Assembly: GCA_030668755.1 (NCBI GenBank)
Contig: DAOVEW010000001.1
Location: forward strand, 1 to 16,702
DNA from: Bacillota bacterium
GTDB lineage: Bacteria > Armatimonadota > Hebobacteria > Hebobacterales > Hebobacteraceae
Length of the DNA: 16,702 bases
Direction of reading: 5' to 3'
In this document: positions 6,529 through 14,115 of the stretch, one piece after another
Numbering within the stretch: the first letter of the stretch is position 1
Layout: each line of letters begins with the position of its first letter
Translations under genes and position numbers: made by a program
The notes under the pieces: generated by a model
What the model was told of the DNA's origin: nothing
The model's input: the letters and a program-made list of their open reading frames with translations, nothing else
Databases searched by the model: none

Positions 6529-9500
6529 CTAGCGCCTGCGGGTCCGCGGAGTAACGTCCTTAGTGTGTTTGCCCTCCGCACAGTCGGGCACCATGCCCAT
6601 GCTTGCCATGCTCTTGGCCTCGTACGGATCGGCATTACCGTAGTCGAAGCCCTCCATTTCCTGCTCAGTGCCGCTCTCGTTGTAGTCGCTGATCGGTCCA
6701 AGAGCGTCACCGATCTCCGCGCTGGTGGCTTCGGGGTCACACAGCACCGCCAGAGCGTCCTCGATGATAGTCCCCGGAACCGGGCTCAGGAGACAATCAT
6801 TGAACATGGCCGCCAGGACGTGCTTCGCCAAGGTCGGCCGGTTGCCGCCCTTGGCCGTCCAGAAGATGGCCTCCGCATCGTTGGCAGTGACGGGACATCC
6901 GTCCGGCTCACAGAGGTAGATCGTGCCGGCCTCGCTGCCGGTGATGCACTCAAAGGCGGCTCTCAGCGCCGCTGGGTGAGTGAACCAGTAGCCCGGCGTG
7001 CGGGTGATGCGACCGGCTGCGTTGTAGAAGGTGAACTCGTCCGGAGTTTCCACGTCACACGTCACTGTGAAGTCGTAGCAGATGACGTCGTCGATCCCGT
7101 CCATGTTCGTGTCTTCGGTGTAGCTCGGCGGGGTCTCGATGCCATTCACCTCGAGCTTGCAGAACAGGTAGATCGGGTCCATTGCCTCGCACACCCGATA
7201 GTCGCCCGGCTCGAGGTAGATCGGATCGGTGCACCCGCCAGCACCCGTGCTGTACGGCGTCTCCGGTCCGTCGGGAAGCTGCTTGAGCGTGAAGTTCCAA
7301 CTCGCCACCGGGCTGACCGGGGCGGTCGGATCACACTCAGCGGACTCGACACCGTACTTGCAGATGGTCACAGGCACCTCGCAGGTGTTCTGGAAGGTGA
7401 CGCTGACGTCCGGGCTGGCGTCGCAGCATTCATATTCGCCCGCGCCCGTCAGATCAACAGGAACGCCCCAGATACCCGGCAGGACCTCGGTCGCAGCCAC
7501 CGGGGTAATAACTGGCGGCTCCTCGCAGTTGTCCGTGATGAGCACGTCGCCGTCCACCTTGGTGTAGGTCTTCGTGCCGACAGTCTGAGGCAGCGGCTCG
7601 GCCACCACATACTCGGCCGTGTCGAGCTCACTCCAAGTGACGCAGCCATCCGCGCCCGTCACGTCTTCCTCGACCTTCACACCGCCAGTCCAGAGCTGGA
7701 AGGTCCAACCCTCGATCGGACATGCTATCTCGTCCAGCTTGCAGACCTCGATCTCGCACGGCGGGATCTCGGTGTTGTAGAAGGTGACATTGTGGCTTTC
7801 GCCTATCGGGTCACAGCTCACGACGACATCCGCGCACCATGGCCCGGTTCCGGGCTCAGCCACTTCTCCGCCGTCCACCTCGACCTTGCAGAAGACCTCC
7901 TTGTCACCCTGCGGCAGCGCCTCGCAGATGGTGTACGTGCCGGCCTCCACCGCCGTGTAGCTCGTACACCCATCAGCGCCCGTTGGGTCGAGGTCCTCGT
8001 CTACATCAGGTCCGGTGATGTGGAAGATGAATCCCTCAACCGCGACGGGGTCCGCCGCTGGATCGCAGTCCAACAGGTTCATCTTGCAGACGGTGATGTC
8101 CACAACGCATGCGTCGTAGAACACGACCTCATGCGTCTCGTTCATCTCCTCCAGGGTCACGTTCACGGTCGCGCAGTAGACCCCAGGGTCCGGGTTCGTC
8201 GGTGTGTCCCCAGCACCGTCCACGGTCACCGAGCAGAAGACGTTCTTGCCCTGCTGCGGCAGGGCCTCGCAGATCGTGTAGTCTCCCGCCTGCTTGACGG
8301 TGATCTCCGCCCAGCCATCAGCGCCCGTGACCAGCGTCTCACTAACACCTGGTCCGGTGATGGTGAACTCGAAGCCCTCGACCGGCGTGCCTGTCACAAG
8401 CTCGTCTTCGCAGTCGGCGAGGTTGAGCTTGCGGACCTTGATCTTTGCATCCGCGGAGTTGTAGAACGCGACGGTATGTGTTTCGGCCAGTTCGTCGCAT
8501 CCAACCTCTACTGTCGCACACCACGTATCAGTGTCAGTTGTAGCGGGCTGCTCGACCTCATCCACCAACACCTTGCAGAAGGTGTTCTTGTCCATGCTTG
8601 CATCGGGCTGCGGCAAGGTCTCACAGATCGTGTAGGTCGCGTCTGCCGCGACGACCTTCGAGGTCATCCCCGCCGCGTCCGTAGCCGGCAAGTCCTCATC
8701 GAGCCCGCCTCCAGTGATGTGGAAGACGAAGCCTTCGACAGGACTGCCTGTTGTGATCTCGTCAGTACAATCCTCGAGATTGTACTTGTAGACGATGATC
8801 TCGGCCTCGCACTCGTTCATGAACTGGATCACAGGACAGTCGTCCGCGCTGACCGTGACGCAGTAGAGGCCGGCGCTGGGATTGTCAGGTGCAACCGGCG
8901 TACCGTTGACGGTAACCTCGCTGAGGACGTTCAAGGCGTCTTGCGGAAGCTGCTCGCAGATCTCCAGCGTCGCATCCTGCGGCGCGAGGAACTCCACGCA
9001 GCCATCTGCGCCGGTCACGTAGGTGTCCGGCGGACCAGCGTTGACGCTAACCCTGAACTCCCAGCCCTCAACTGGGTTCTCCTGCGCGTCGAGCTTGCAG
9101 ATGCGCACGGGGTTGACAAGCGGGAACGGGAGCACCACGACCTCTTCGGCGCTGTCCGCGTCCGTATCCGCGAAGCCCGTCAGTTCCACGTTGTAGTAGT
9201 CGCATTCGTCCAGTCCGAGACAATCGACGTTGCTGATCACGAACTCTACATCCGGTCCGGACCCGGCGGCGGCCGAGGCGCAGACGCCTGGCGGCCCCAC
9301 CTGCGGGGGACTGAGGCCGCTCGCCGTCCACTCCCACTCGACAGTGATCTCTGGAATGCCATCGGGCGTACCGATGTCCAGGGCGATAATGTACTTGTCA
9401 GTGTAGATGCTTGTGGGTATCTCGTACCGTATCGCCTGAGTACCGAGGTAGGCAGCAGTGCCTTCGGTGTTCGTGCTCGGGTCGCCATTCCCGTCGCCGT

Positions 9501-9864
9501 CCCAGGCTACGCTGGCAGTGCCAAACACGGTATCATCTGTGGTTTCGCAGCTGACGTCCAGGCCGATGTAGTACTCGTGGGCCACTGCATCATAGGCCAC
9601 CACCATACTGCCGATGTTGTAACCGGTGGGGTTCTGGCAGTTGGGCTGGCAAGCAAGACCAGGGAGGAAACTTGCCTCCAAGATCGGCTCATCAGTGACC
9701 CCGTCCAGGTCAGGTACCTCAAGTGCATTGCTCAGCGCACGGATGTCGCTCAGATTACCGTCCGCTGTAACAGCATGACCTGCAGCGCTCATTCCGAAGA
9801 CCATCAGGAGCGCTGCCATCAGGGCTAACAGCGCCCTAGTCGGTGTTATCTTCGTCCTTTCCAT
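6529..9864 (-). CDS. Large secreted Cys-rich protein with six prealbumin/Cna_B-like domains and a C-terminal TPGYW domain
   Basis: The 1111-residue product has a signal peptide (hydrophobic ALLALMAALLMVFGMSAAGHA, about 1-31). An N-terminal beta-rich domain without clear assignment covers about 32-245. Six repeats then span 253-950, each opening with a (V/I)xxxK strand, containing an E-box-like (Y)TICExLPQ, and closing with FYN. This is the prealbumin-like (SpaA/Cna_B) fold of pilins and adhesins. The putative isopeptide Lys/Glu/Asn sets are K257/E304/N350, K360/E415/N469, K479/E533/D584, K594/E648/N697, K709/E756/N826 and K836/E893/N948. Residues 953-1095 (RTPGYWFTHPAAL...) resemble the TPGYW-N-HP module seen at the end of many secreted bacterial proteins, and the tail is basic (TPRTRRR). 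About 50 Cys residues suggest disulfides. No LPXTG motif, SLH domain or C-terminal membrane anchor is present. The ATG at 9864 has GGAGG 10 nt upstream. Role: probably a rigid surface or extracellular stalk; partner unknown. Confidence 0.88.
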   Translation of the reverse strand: MERTKITPTRALLALMAALLMVFGMSAAGHAVTADGNLSDIRALSNALEVPDLDGVTDEPILEASFLPGLACQPNCQNPTGYNIGSMVVAYDAVAHEYYIGLDVSCETTDDTVFGTASVAWDGDGNGDPSTNTEGTAAYLGTQAIRYEIPTSIYTDKYIIALDIGTPDGIPEITVEWEWTASGLSPPQVGPPGVCASAAAGSGPDVEFVISNVDCLGLDECDYYNVELTGFADTDADSAEEVVVLPFPLVNPVRICKLDAQENPVEGWEFRVSVNAGPPDTYVTGADGCVEFLAPQDATLEICEQLPQDALNVLSEVTVNGTPVAPDNPSAGLYCVTVSADDCPVIQFMNECEAEIIVYKYNLEDCTDEITTGSPVEGFVFHITGGGLDEDLPATDAAGMTSKVVAADATYTICETLPQPDASMDKNTFCKVLVDEVEQPATTDTDTWCATVEVGCDELAETHTVAFYNSADAKIKVRKLNLADCEDELVTGTPVEGFEFTITGPGVSETLVTGADGWAEITVKQAGDYTICEALPQQGKNVFCSVTVDGAGDTPTNPDPGVYCATVNVTLEEMNETHEVVFYDACVVDITVCKMNLLDCDPAADPVAVEGFIFHITGPDVDEDLDPTGADGCTSYTAVEAGTYTICEALPQGDKEVFCKVEVDGGEVAEPGTGPWCADVVVSCDPIGESHNVTFYNTEIPPCEIEVCKLDEIACPIEGWTFQLWTGGVKVEEDVTGADGCVTWSELDTAEYVVAEPLPQTVGTKTYTKVDGDVLITDNCEEPPVITPVAATEVLPGIWGVPVDLTGAGEYECCDASPDVSVTFQNTCEVPVTICKYGVESAECDPTAPVSPVASWNFTLKQLPDGPETPYSTGAGGCTDPIYLEPGDYRVCEAMDPIYLFCKLEVNGIETPPSYTEDTNMDGIDDVICYDFTVTCDVETPDEFTFYNAAGRITRTPGYWFTHPAALRAAFECITGSEAGTIYLCEPDGCPVTANDAEAIFWTAKGGNRPTLAKHVLAAMFNDCLLSPVPGTIIEDALAVLCDPEATSAEIGDALGPISDYNESGTEQEMEGFDYGNADPYEAKSMASMGMVPDCAEGKHTKDVTPRTRRR
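7015..9108 (-). repeat. Six tandem prealbumin-like domain repeats (about 98-123 codons each)
   Basis: Repeat openings are the strands VRICK, IIVYK, IKVRK, ITVCK, IEVCK and VTICK at residues 253, 356, 475, 590, 705 and 832. Units 2, 3 and 4 are closest to each other: they share an extra NLxDCxxE...VEGFxFxITGP segment and TGADG. Units 1, 5 and 6 have diverged more. Unit 3 alone ends in FYD instead of FYN or its variants. Confidence 0.8.
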
Positions 9865-10427
9865 ACCTTACTCGCCTCCAAACAGATATCATGCTCAGGG
9901 GGCTAACTCAGAAGTCACGACAGATCCAATTGTCCCGCCGCACCTCCTTTCCTGTCGCCTCACATCGAGCGAAAAATGCAGACCGCCGGACGCTGCCCAG
10001 GACCGACACTACGCTTTTTCGGCCCCGATCAGCGCGGAACCCGGTTGCGTCGGCGGAATCGTCCAGCCGTCGCCCCAGATATTCTCCGCTTCCCACAAAG
10101 ACTATCACGTGGCAGTAGAGTTTCTGCGGCACCTTCACGATGGCTTGTCCAGTCGCGCGACATGCCGGCGCTTTTCGCCACAATCGTACGTCTGCAGTCT
10201 GAATAGCAAACAGAAGTATGAGGCGCGGGCGGCCATGTGTGCGGTCGCACTTGGGATGAGATCACCCGAGAAGAGGTGGGAAGACGAACGGAGCACGTCC
10301 AGACGGTCCGCCGCCGTCGCAGAAGGGGCTCGGTACGAGGCAAAGAGCAGCGGCCGAAGCGTTCTAGAGCGGCTCTACGGCGCGCAAGCGCAGCCTGTAC
10401 GTCGCGGCGGCGCGACCCATCGGAGGC
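9865..10427. promoter_or_regulatory. 563-bp leader or intergenic region upstream of the prealbumin-repeat gene
   Basis: This region lies between the barrel gene stop and the ATG at 9864. It contains a sequence perfectly complementary to the 16S rRNA tail (AAAGGAGGTG on the minus strand, 9941-9950), 76 nt before the real start and not serving it. A near-perfect palindrome TAGAGC-G-GCTCTA lies at 10365-10377. No clear terminator with a T-run follows the barrel gene, and no convincing -35/-10 pair was found, so read-through from the barrel gene is possible. Short open frames on both strands lack recognisable products. Confidence 0.35.
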
Positions 10428-12791
10428 CTAGATCGGCTTAGCGTAGCCTACGCTCAGCCGCCAGTCGCGGACGTCTCGCCCAAGGCCTTCCTCTCCCCAC
10501 GCGTAGCCAAGCTTGAGGCTGAGGTGATCCTCGTCGCTCACCTGCCGCGCGTAGAGAAGGGTTAGGGCAGTCCGGTTGGTGAGCTCGTCTTCCCAGCAGT
10601 CGCTCTCGTGGGAGATCCGGGCTTCGAGGCGTTCCTGCTGGGAAAGCTGGCCCTGAAGTCCGATCTCGACAGTGTGCCAGTCTGACTCCAACTCGAAGGC
10701 GCCCGATTCCCTGGTTAGGCGTGCCACCGCGAGCAGCTCTTTGTGCAGTGGAGTGCCGACCTCTAGCAACGTGCGACGGACCATCTCCGGCCGCCCCTCA
10801 TCCAATCCTTGTCCCGCTTCAGGGCACTGCTGGTAGAGAAGTCGCAGGTGGTAGCGGTCGGCGATCGTCCGGCGATGGGCGACCGACACCGTGTGCAGCG
10901 CATCGTCGATGCCGCCGTGTCGCTGTTTGGCGGCGACCCGAAAGCCGGCGAAGTCTATGTCTTCCCACCTGGTCTCCTCGAGCACTAGGTACTCGCGCGC
11001 GTCGCCGAACTCGTGGCGACGCGACATGTCCTTGGCCCACTTGGGCAGCCTTCCGGTGGGCATCTCGACGGCAAGGCCGGTGACGGCTCCGGCCTCCAGG
11101 CCGTCTGCCCAGAGCTGCTGCTCGGCCTCGAGTCTCACGCGTCCTATCTTGTGCTGGGCCGAGAGCTCCCGCACCCGTCGCCGCCCTTCCTGCAGCGTCG
11201 CTCGCCAGCCCACCACGGCGGCGAGAATCGTGTTCGCGGCGACCTTCGCCTCGACGCGGTAGGTTGAGTTGCCGATGACGGTGCAGCCCTCAGCCGTGCC
11301 CGCGATCCGTTCGTCGCGCTCGACCTTCAGCCTAAGACGCGACCCAACCTGTCTATCCAGGTGCATGGCCGTGACGCGCGCGACCCTGCCCTGCGGCTCG
11401 CTTCCCCGCTGATCCTGAACGCTGGCGCGGAGGTTGATCCGATCCGACCCGCTCCCCAGGTTACCCGTCAACGCCCAGTTTAGCCGCGTGACGATGCCAG
11501 CGCCGTCGCTCGCGACCACGCGTCGCTCGGCCGTCAGATTGCCCAAGCTACTGCCGCCGCCGAGCGCAGTGCTGAGCCTCAGCGCCGATTCTCGGGAATC
11601 ACTCCCTTTCTCGGGCGTCAGTGCCTTCAGGGAGGCGGCCAGCTCGCTCTGGCGGGCCAGCTTCAGGACTGCGCCAACCGTCCTGATCGTCTCATCGTTC
11701 CCATCGGCCCTGGACCTGGTGGTGTAGTTGGCGTTCAGCTCCAGCCGGCGAGTCGGAGCCAGGTTCAGCCGTGCCTCTCGCTTTGCCTCCGACCTCCTGT
11801 GTTCGCCGACTCGCTGCTCACTGGTGGTCATGGCGAGACAGAGCGCGTGGCTTCGTGCCGGGCCGAACTCGGACGTGAGCTCTATGGAGCTGTTGCGCCG
11901 CTGCACGCTCGACCTCGCGAGAGCGGCGCTCCACTCCTCGGTGTGGTCGCTGAACGTGGCCTCCAACTTGCTCCCCCCACCAACGCCCAGGTTGAGGCTG
12001 TGCACCGTGTCAGTGCTCGTCAGGCCCCTCTGCTTGTCATCGGCCGCGCTATTCTGCTGCAGCTTGTGCCGCGAGGTCAGCGAACCTCTCGTCCCAATCT
12101 CCTCGTTCTCATTGACCACCACCGGACCAAAGAGAACCAGCCGCGAGCCGGGCGACACCCGTGCCTCGCTCGGCGCCGCGCCACTTGTGTCCTCGCGACC
12201 GCGGCCGACACCGACCGGAGGCGCTCTCCCCGCTGCCGAGGCGGCGACATCCGTGCTCCCGGCTTGAACAGCGTCGGCCGGTCCATGAGTACCGTATGCC
12301 CTGGTGACGCCCGAGCGGTGTCGAGTCCTAGATGAGGACCTCTTGCCATGAGGGGTCCGGGGCCAGAGAACGTCCGTCGAGCCCACCGAGCCACCGTCCA
12401 AGAGCCCGCCAGACAGGTGGAGCGATGGCATTGCGAGGCCCGGCGCAAGCGGGCGGTCGAGGGACAGATGCATCCGGCCGCTCGGAACTGCCGGGCCGCG
12501 CTGTTCGGAGCTGCGGGCCTCCTCGGGGGGCGACTCCGGGCCAGACCCGAGGGGCTCGGTGGGCGCGGCGTTCTGCGCATTGGGTGGAGTGCCGGCAGTA
12601 TCGCTGCTGAGAATGAAGGCCTGGGCCGCTGCCGCCAGCCCGGGCGGCGGTTGGCGGTCCCTCGCCGGCGCAGGGGCGGCAGAAGCCGCCGTGGCCAGGC
12701 ATACTGCCGCTGCGACCGCGAGCAGTCGCTTCGGAGCAGCCGTTGCCCACTCGGCTCTACGGCAACTGTAACGGTAATGCACTCCCGCCAC
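10428..12791 (-). CDS. Probable outer-membrane beta-barrel protein with low-complexity N-terminal region
   Basis: The 787-residue product was not recognised as a named family. A signal-like segment with a long basic n-region runs to about residue 38 (hydrophobic LLAVAAAVCLATAASA). Residues 39-216 are rich in Ala, Gly, Pro, Ser and Arg and probably disordered. From about 217 to the end, short amphipathic strands of alternating hydrophobic and polar residues separated by charged turns follow each other (for example EARLNLAPTRRLELNANYTT, HLSLKLGYAW, WRLSVGYAKPI), typical of a large outer-membrane barrel. I see no TonB box, plug or OmpA domain. The last residue is Ile, not the usual aromatic, though a YA-x-P-I terminal strand is compatible. 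The start is a GTG at 12791 with AGGTG 5 nt upstream; it gives a signal peptide, whereas the alternative frame does not. It lies downstream of the FecR gene on the same strand, suggesting one operon. Confidence 0.7.
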   Translation of the reverse strand: MAGVHYRYSCRRAEWATAAPKRLLAVAAAVCLATAASAAPAPARDRQPPPGLAAAAQAFILSSDTAGTPPNAQNAAPTEPLGSGPESPPEEARSSEQRGPAVPSGRMHLSLDRPLAPGLAMPSLHLSGGLLDGGSVGSTDVLWPRTPHGKRSSSRTRHRSGVTRAYGTHGPADAVQAGSTDVAASAAGRAPPVGVGRGREDTSGAAPSEARVSPGSRLVLFGPVVVNENEEIGTRGSLTSRHKLQQNSAADDKQRGLTSTDTVHSLNLGVGGGSKLEATFSDHTEEWSAALARSSVQRRNSSIELTSEFGPARSHALCLAMTTSEQRVGEHRRSEAKREARLNLAPTRRLELNANYTTRSRADGNDETIRTVGAVLKLARQSELAASLKALTPEKGSDSRESALRLSTALGGGSSLGNLTAERRVVASDGAGIVTRLNWALTGNLGSGSDRINLRASVQDQRGSEPQGRVARVTAMHLDRQVGSRLRLKVERDERIAGTAEGCTVIGNSTYRVEAKVAANTILAAVVGWRATLQEGRRRVRELSAQHKIGRVRLEAEQQLWADGLEAGAVTGLAVEMPTGRLPKWAKDMSRRHEFGDAREYLVLEETRWEDIDFAGFRVAAKQRHGGIDDALHTVSVAHRRTIADRYHLRLLYQQCPEAGQGLDEGRPEMVRRTLLEVGTPLHKELLAVARLTRESGAFELESDWHTVEIGLQGQLSQQERLEARISHESDCWEDELTNRTALTLLYARQVSDEDHLSLKLGYAWGEEGLGRDVRDWRLSVGYAKPI

Positions 12792-12805
12792 TTCTTCACC
12801 TGCTG

Positions 12806-13117
12806 TCAGGCACTGCCGTCGAGGAGAACGCGGGATGGCGGCTCACGGAAGGCCCAAGTCTCTCCTGCGTGCTCCTCTCCCGCCAGCTTCGGTCCCAGTC
12901 CTCCAGATGCACCAATGCGCCCCACAGCCGAGAAACCCTGTCGCCATGTTAGACACTCTGCGACGGATTTCGCCACATCGCGCGGGAGCTCGACCTCCAG
13001 ATGGTGCTTCGCAGCCATATGGCGGCAGCGATTTAGGGCGCCATGGACGAGCGTGTCGAGCGGGCTGTGCGCCCGGGGATGCTGGATAGCCATCGCCGCT
13101 GCGCAGACCCCGCTCAC
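12806..13117 (-). CDS. Small hypothetical ORF between FecR and barrel genes (doubtful)
   Basis: A 103-codon frame starts with GTG 4 nt after the FecR stop and ends 14 nt before the barrel start, spacing that suits a co-transcribed gene. The first half (to about codon 53) has third positions strongly biased to G/C like the neighbours. It includes a segment LDTLVHGALNRCRHMAAKHH followed by LEVELPRDVAKSVA, which faintly recalls either the region after the phospho-accepting helices in histidine kinases or a short DNA-binding antitoxin. The second half loses the codon bias. It may be a real small protein, or a decayed remnant with a frameshift near codon 55. No ribosome site other than the coupled stop was found. 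Confidence 0.3.
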   Translation of the reverse strand: MSGVCAAAMAIQHPRAHSPLDTLVHGALNRCRHMAAKHHLEVELPRDVAKSVAECLTWRQGFSAVGRIGASGGLGPKLAGEEHAGETWAFREPPSRVLLDGSA

Positions 13118-13121
13118 CGTG

Positions 13122-14057
13122 TCACCGAGGCTGTGGCTGCGCCGGGGCCGTCTGCGGGGCCGGCATTACGACGAGGTCACGCGTCGAAGTGGTCTGCCTG
13201 CCGTCGTCCCCTTCGGCGGTAACACGGAGTACGTTCGCGCCCTCGTCGAGGGCTACCGACAGTGAGAACGCACCGTCCCTGGAAAGCGTCACGGGCTGGC
13301 CCTCAACGAACACGCGGCAGTCCGGCTCTGCTCGTCCCGACACCACGACGGCGCCTTCCGCCAGCGTCGCGCCATCCTCCGGGCTGTCCACGGCGAGGAA
13401 AGGCCCGAGTATGGAGGCATGGGTGAGCCATTCGTCTTCTTCGGCTGGGCTGAGTGCGCGCGGAGCCGCTGCCTCAACCTGGCTTCCGACTGCCGCGCTG
13501 TGCCCGCCGGAGATCGTTATCTCCTCTCGGCCTTCTGCAGTTACGGAGACTGCGCCCTCCCACACGCTGATGCGACTTGTGCCGTCCGGCGCGACGGCCA
13601 CCCTGAAGACAGTCCCACGCACCGCGGCCACTGCGGTGGGAGTCTCGACTTCGAACTTGGACTTGCCGCGCAGGGCCTTGCGAAGCCGAATCCAGAGCGT
13701 TCCCTCGTCCACTCGCAGGCGGGACTCCTCTTTGCCGGTGGAGCGATTCCGGACGGCCCGCTTGACGGTGAACGTAGTATTCGGGCCGAGCTTGATGCGG
13801 GCGCCGCCGGCCCACCGCACCCACCGCAGCTCGACCGAGGAGTCAGGACCGGTTCGCACGACATCACCGGCGCGGACCAGGCGTCCGACCTGCAAGGGGA
13901 CCAGTTCTCCGCGGCCGTGGACTTGGACTCTACCCGAGCCGGTCACCAGATCCACGACGGCGACGCGCTGCACGATGGCAAACGACTTTGTGAAGAAGAT
14001 CAGGAAGACGAGCAGCAGCGCGAATCCAAATATGAACAGTGTCGCAGCCTGGCGCAT
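13122..14057 (-). CDS. Membrane-anchored FecR-domain protein with C-terminal Ig-like domain
   Basis: The 311-residue product starts with a single transmembrane anchor (LFIFGFALLLVFLIFF, about 7-22). A FecR domain spans about 35-190: a G-x-V-RTGPDSSVELR strand, a GTLWIRL segment at 119-125, and the signature FEVETPTAVAAVRGTVFRV at 135-153. An Ig-like or glucodextranase-B-like domain lies at about 221-298 (VDSPEDGATL...VSGRAEPDCRVFVEGQPV...DGAFSLSVALDEGANVLRV), then a Pro/Gln-rich tail. The fold should sit in the periplasm. Classical FecR relays signals from an outer-membrane receptor to a sigma factor; stand-alone FecR-domain proteins next to CHASE2 kinases or cyclases are a recurring arrangement. 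The ATG at 14057 is preceded by GGGAGG 7 nt away; the frame is open further upstream, but that part would overlap the kinase gene and has no membrane segment. It follows the kinase gene by 58 nt. Confidence 0.88.
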   Translation of the reverse strand: MRQAATLFIFGFALLLVFLIFFTKSFAIVQRVAVVDLVTGSGRVQVHGRGELVPLQVGRLVRAGDVVRTGPDSSVELRWVRWAGGARIKLGPNTTFTVKRAVRNRSTGKEESRLRVDEGTLWIRLRKALRGKSKFEVETPTAVAAVRGTVFRVAVAPDGTSRISVWEGAVSVTAEGREEITISGGHSAAVGSQVEAAAPRALSPAEEDEWLTHASILGPFLAVDSPEDGATLAEGAVVVSGRAEPDCRVFVEGQPVTLSRDGAFSLSVALDEGANVLRVTAEGDDGRQTTSTRDLVVMPAPQTAPAQPQPR

Positions 14058-14115
14058 GGTCGTGCCTCCCGACCCAATCGGGTCTCGCAGTGAGAATAGC
14101 CTGGGAAAGGACCGA
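14058..14115 (-). promoter_or_regulatory. 58-nt spacer with ribosome site between kinase and FecR genes
   Basis: It contains GGGAGG at 14065-14070 (minus strand), 7 nt before the FecR start, and no terminator-like hairpin. This supports co-transcription of kinase and FecR. Confidence 0.55.

Noticed and set aside
6529..6600. Sortase or PEP-CTERM type anchor at the C-terminus of the prealbumin-repeat protein
   Set aside because: The tail is basic (TPRTRRR) but there is no LPXTG or PEP motif and no hydrophobic segment before it.
6514..9828. An uninterrupted plus-strand frame of over 1100 codons, antisense to the prealbumin-repeat gene
   Set aside because: Its translation is low-complexity, rich in Arg, Val, Asp and His with no domain or signal. 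The minus strand has a signal peptide, ribosome site and repeated domains. The open antisense frame follows from codon bias in the real gene.
10109..10441. 110-codon plus-strand frame in the gap downstream of the barrel gene
   Set aside because: No ribosome site, no recognisable domain, Arg-rich composition typical of chance frames, and it runs into the barrel gene's 3' end on the opposite strand.
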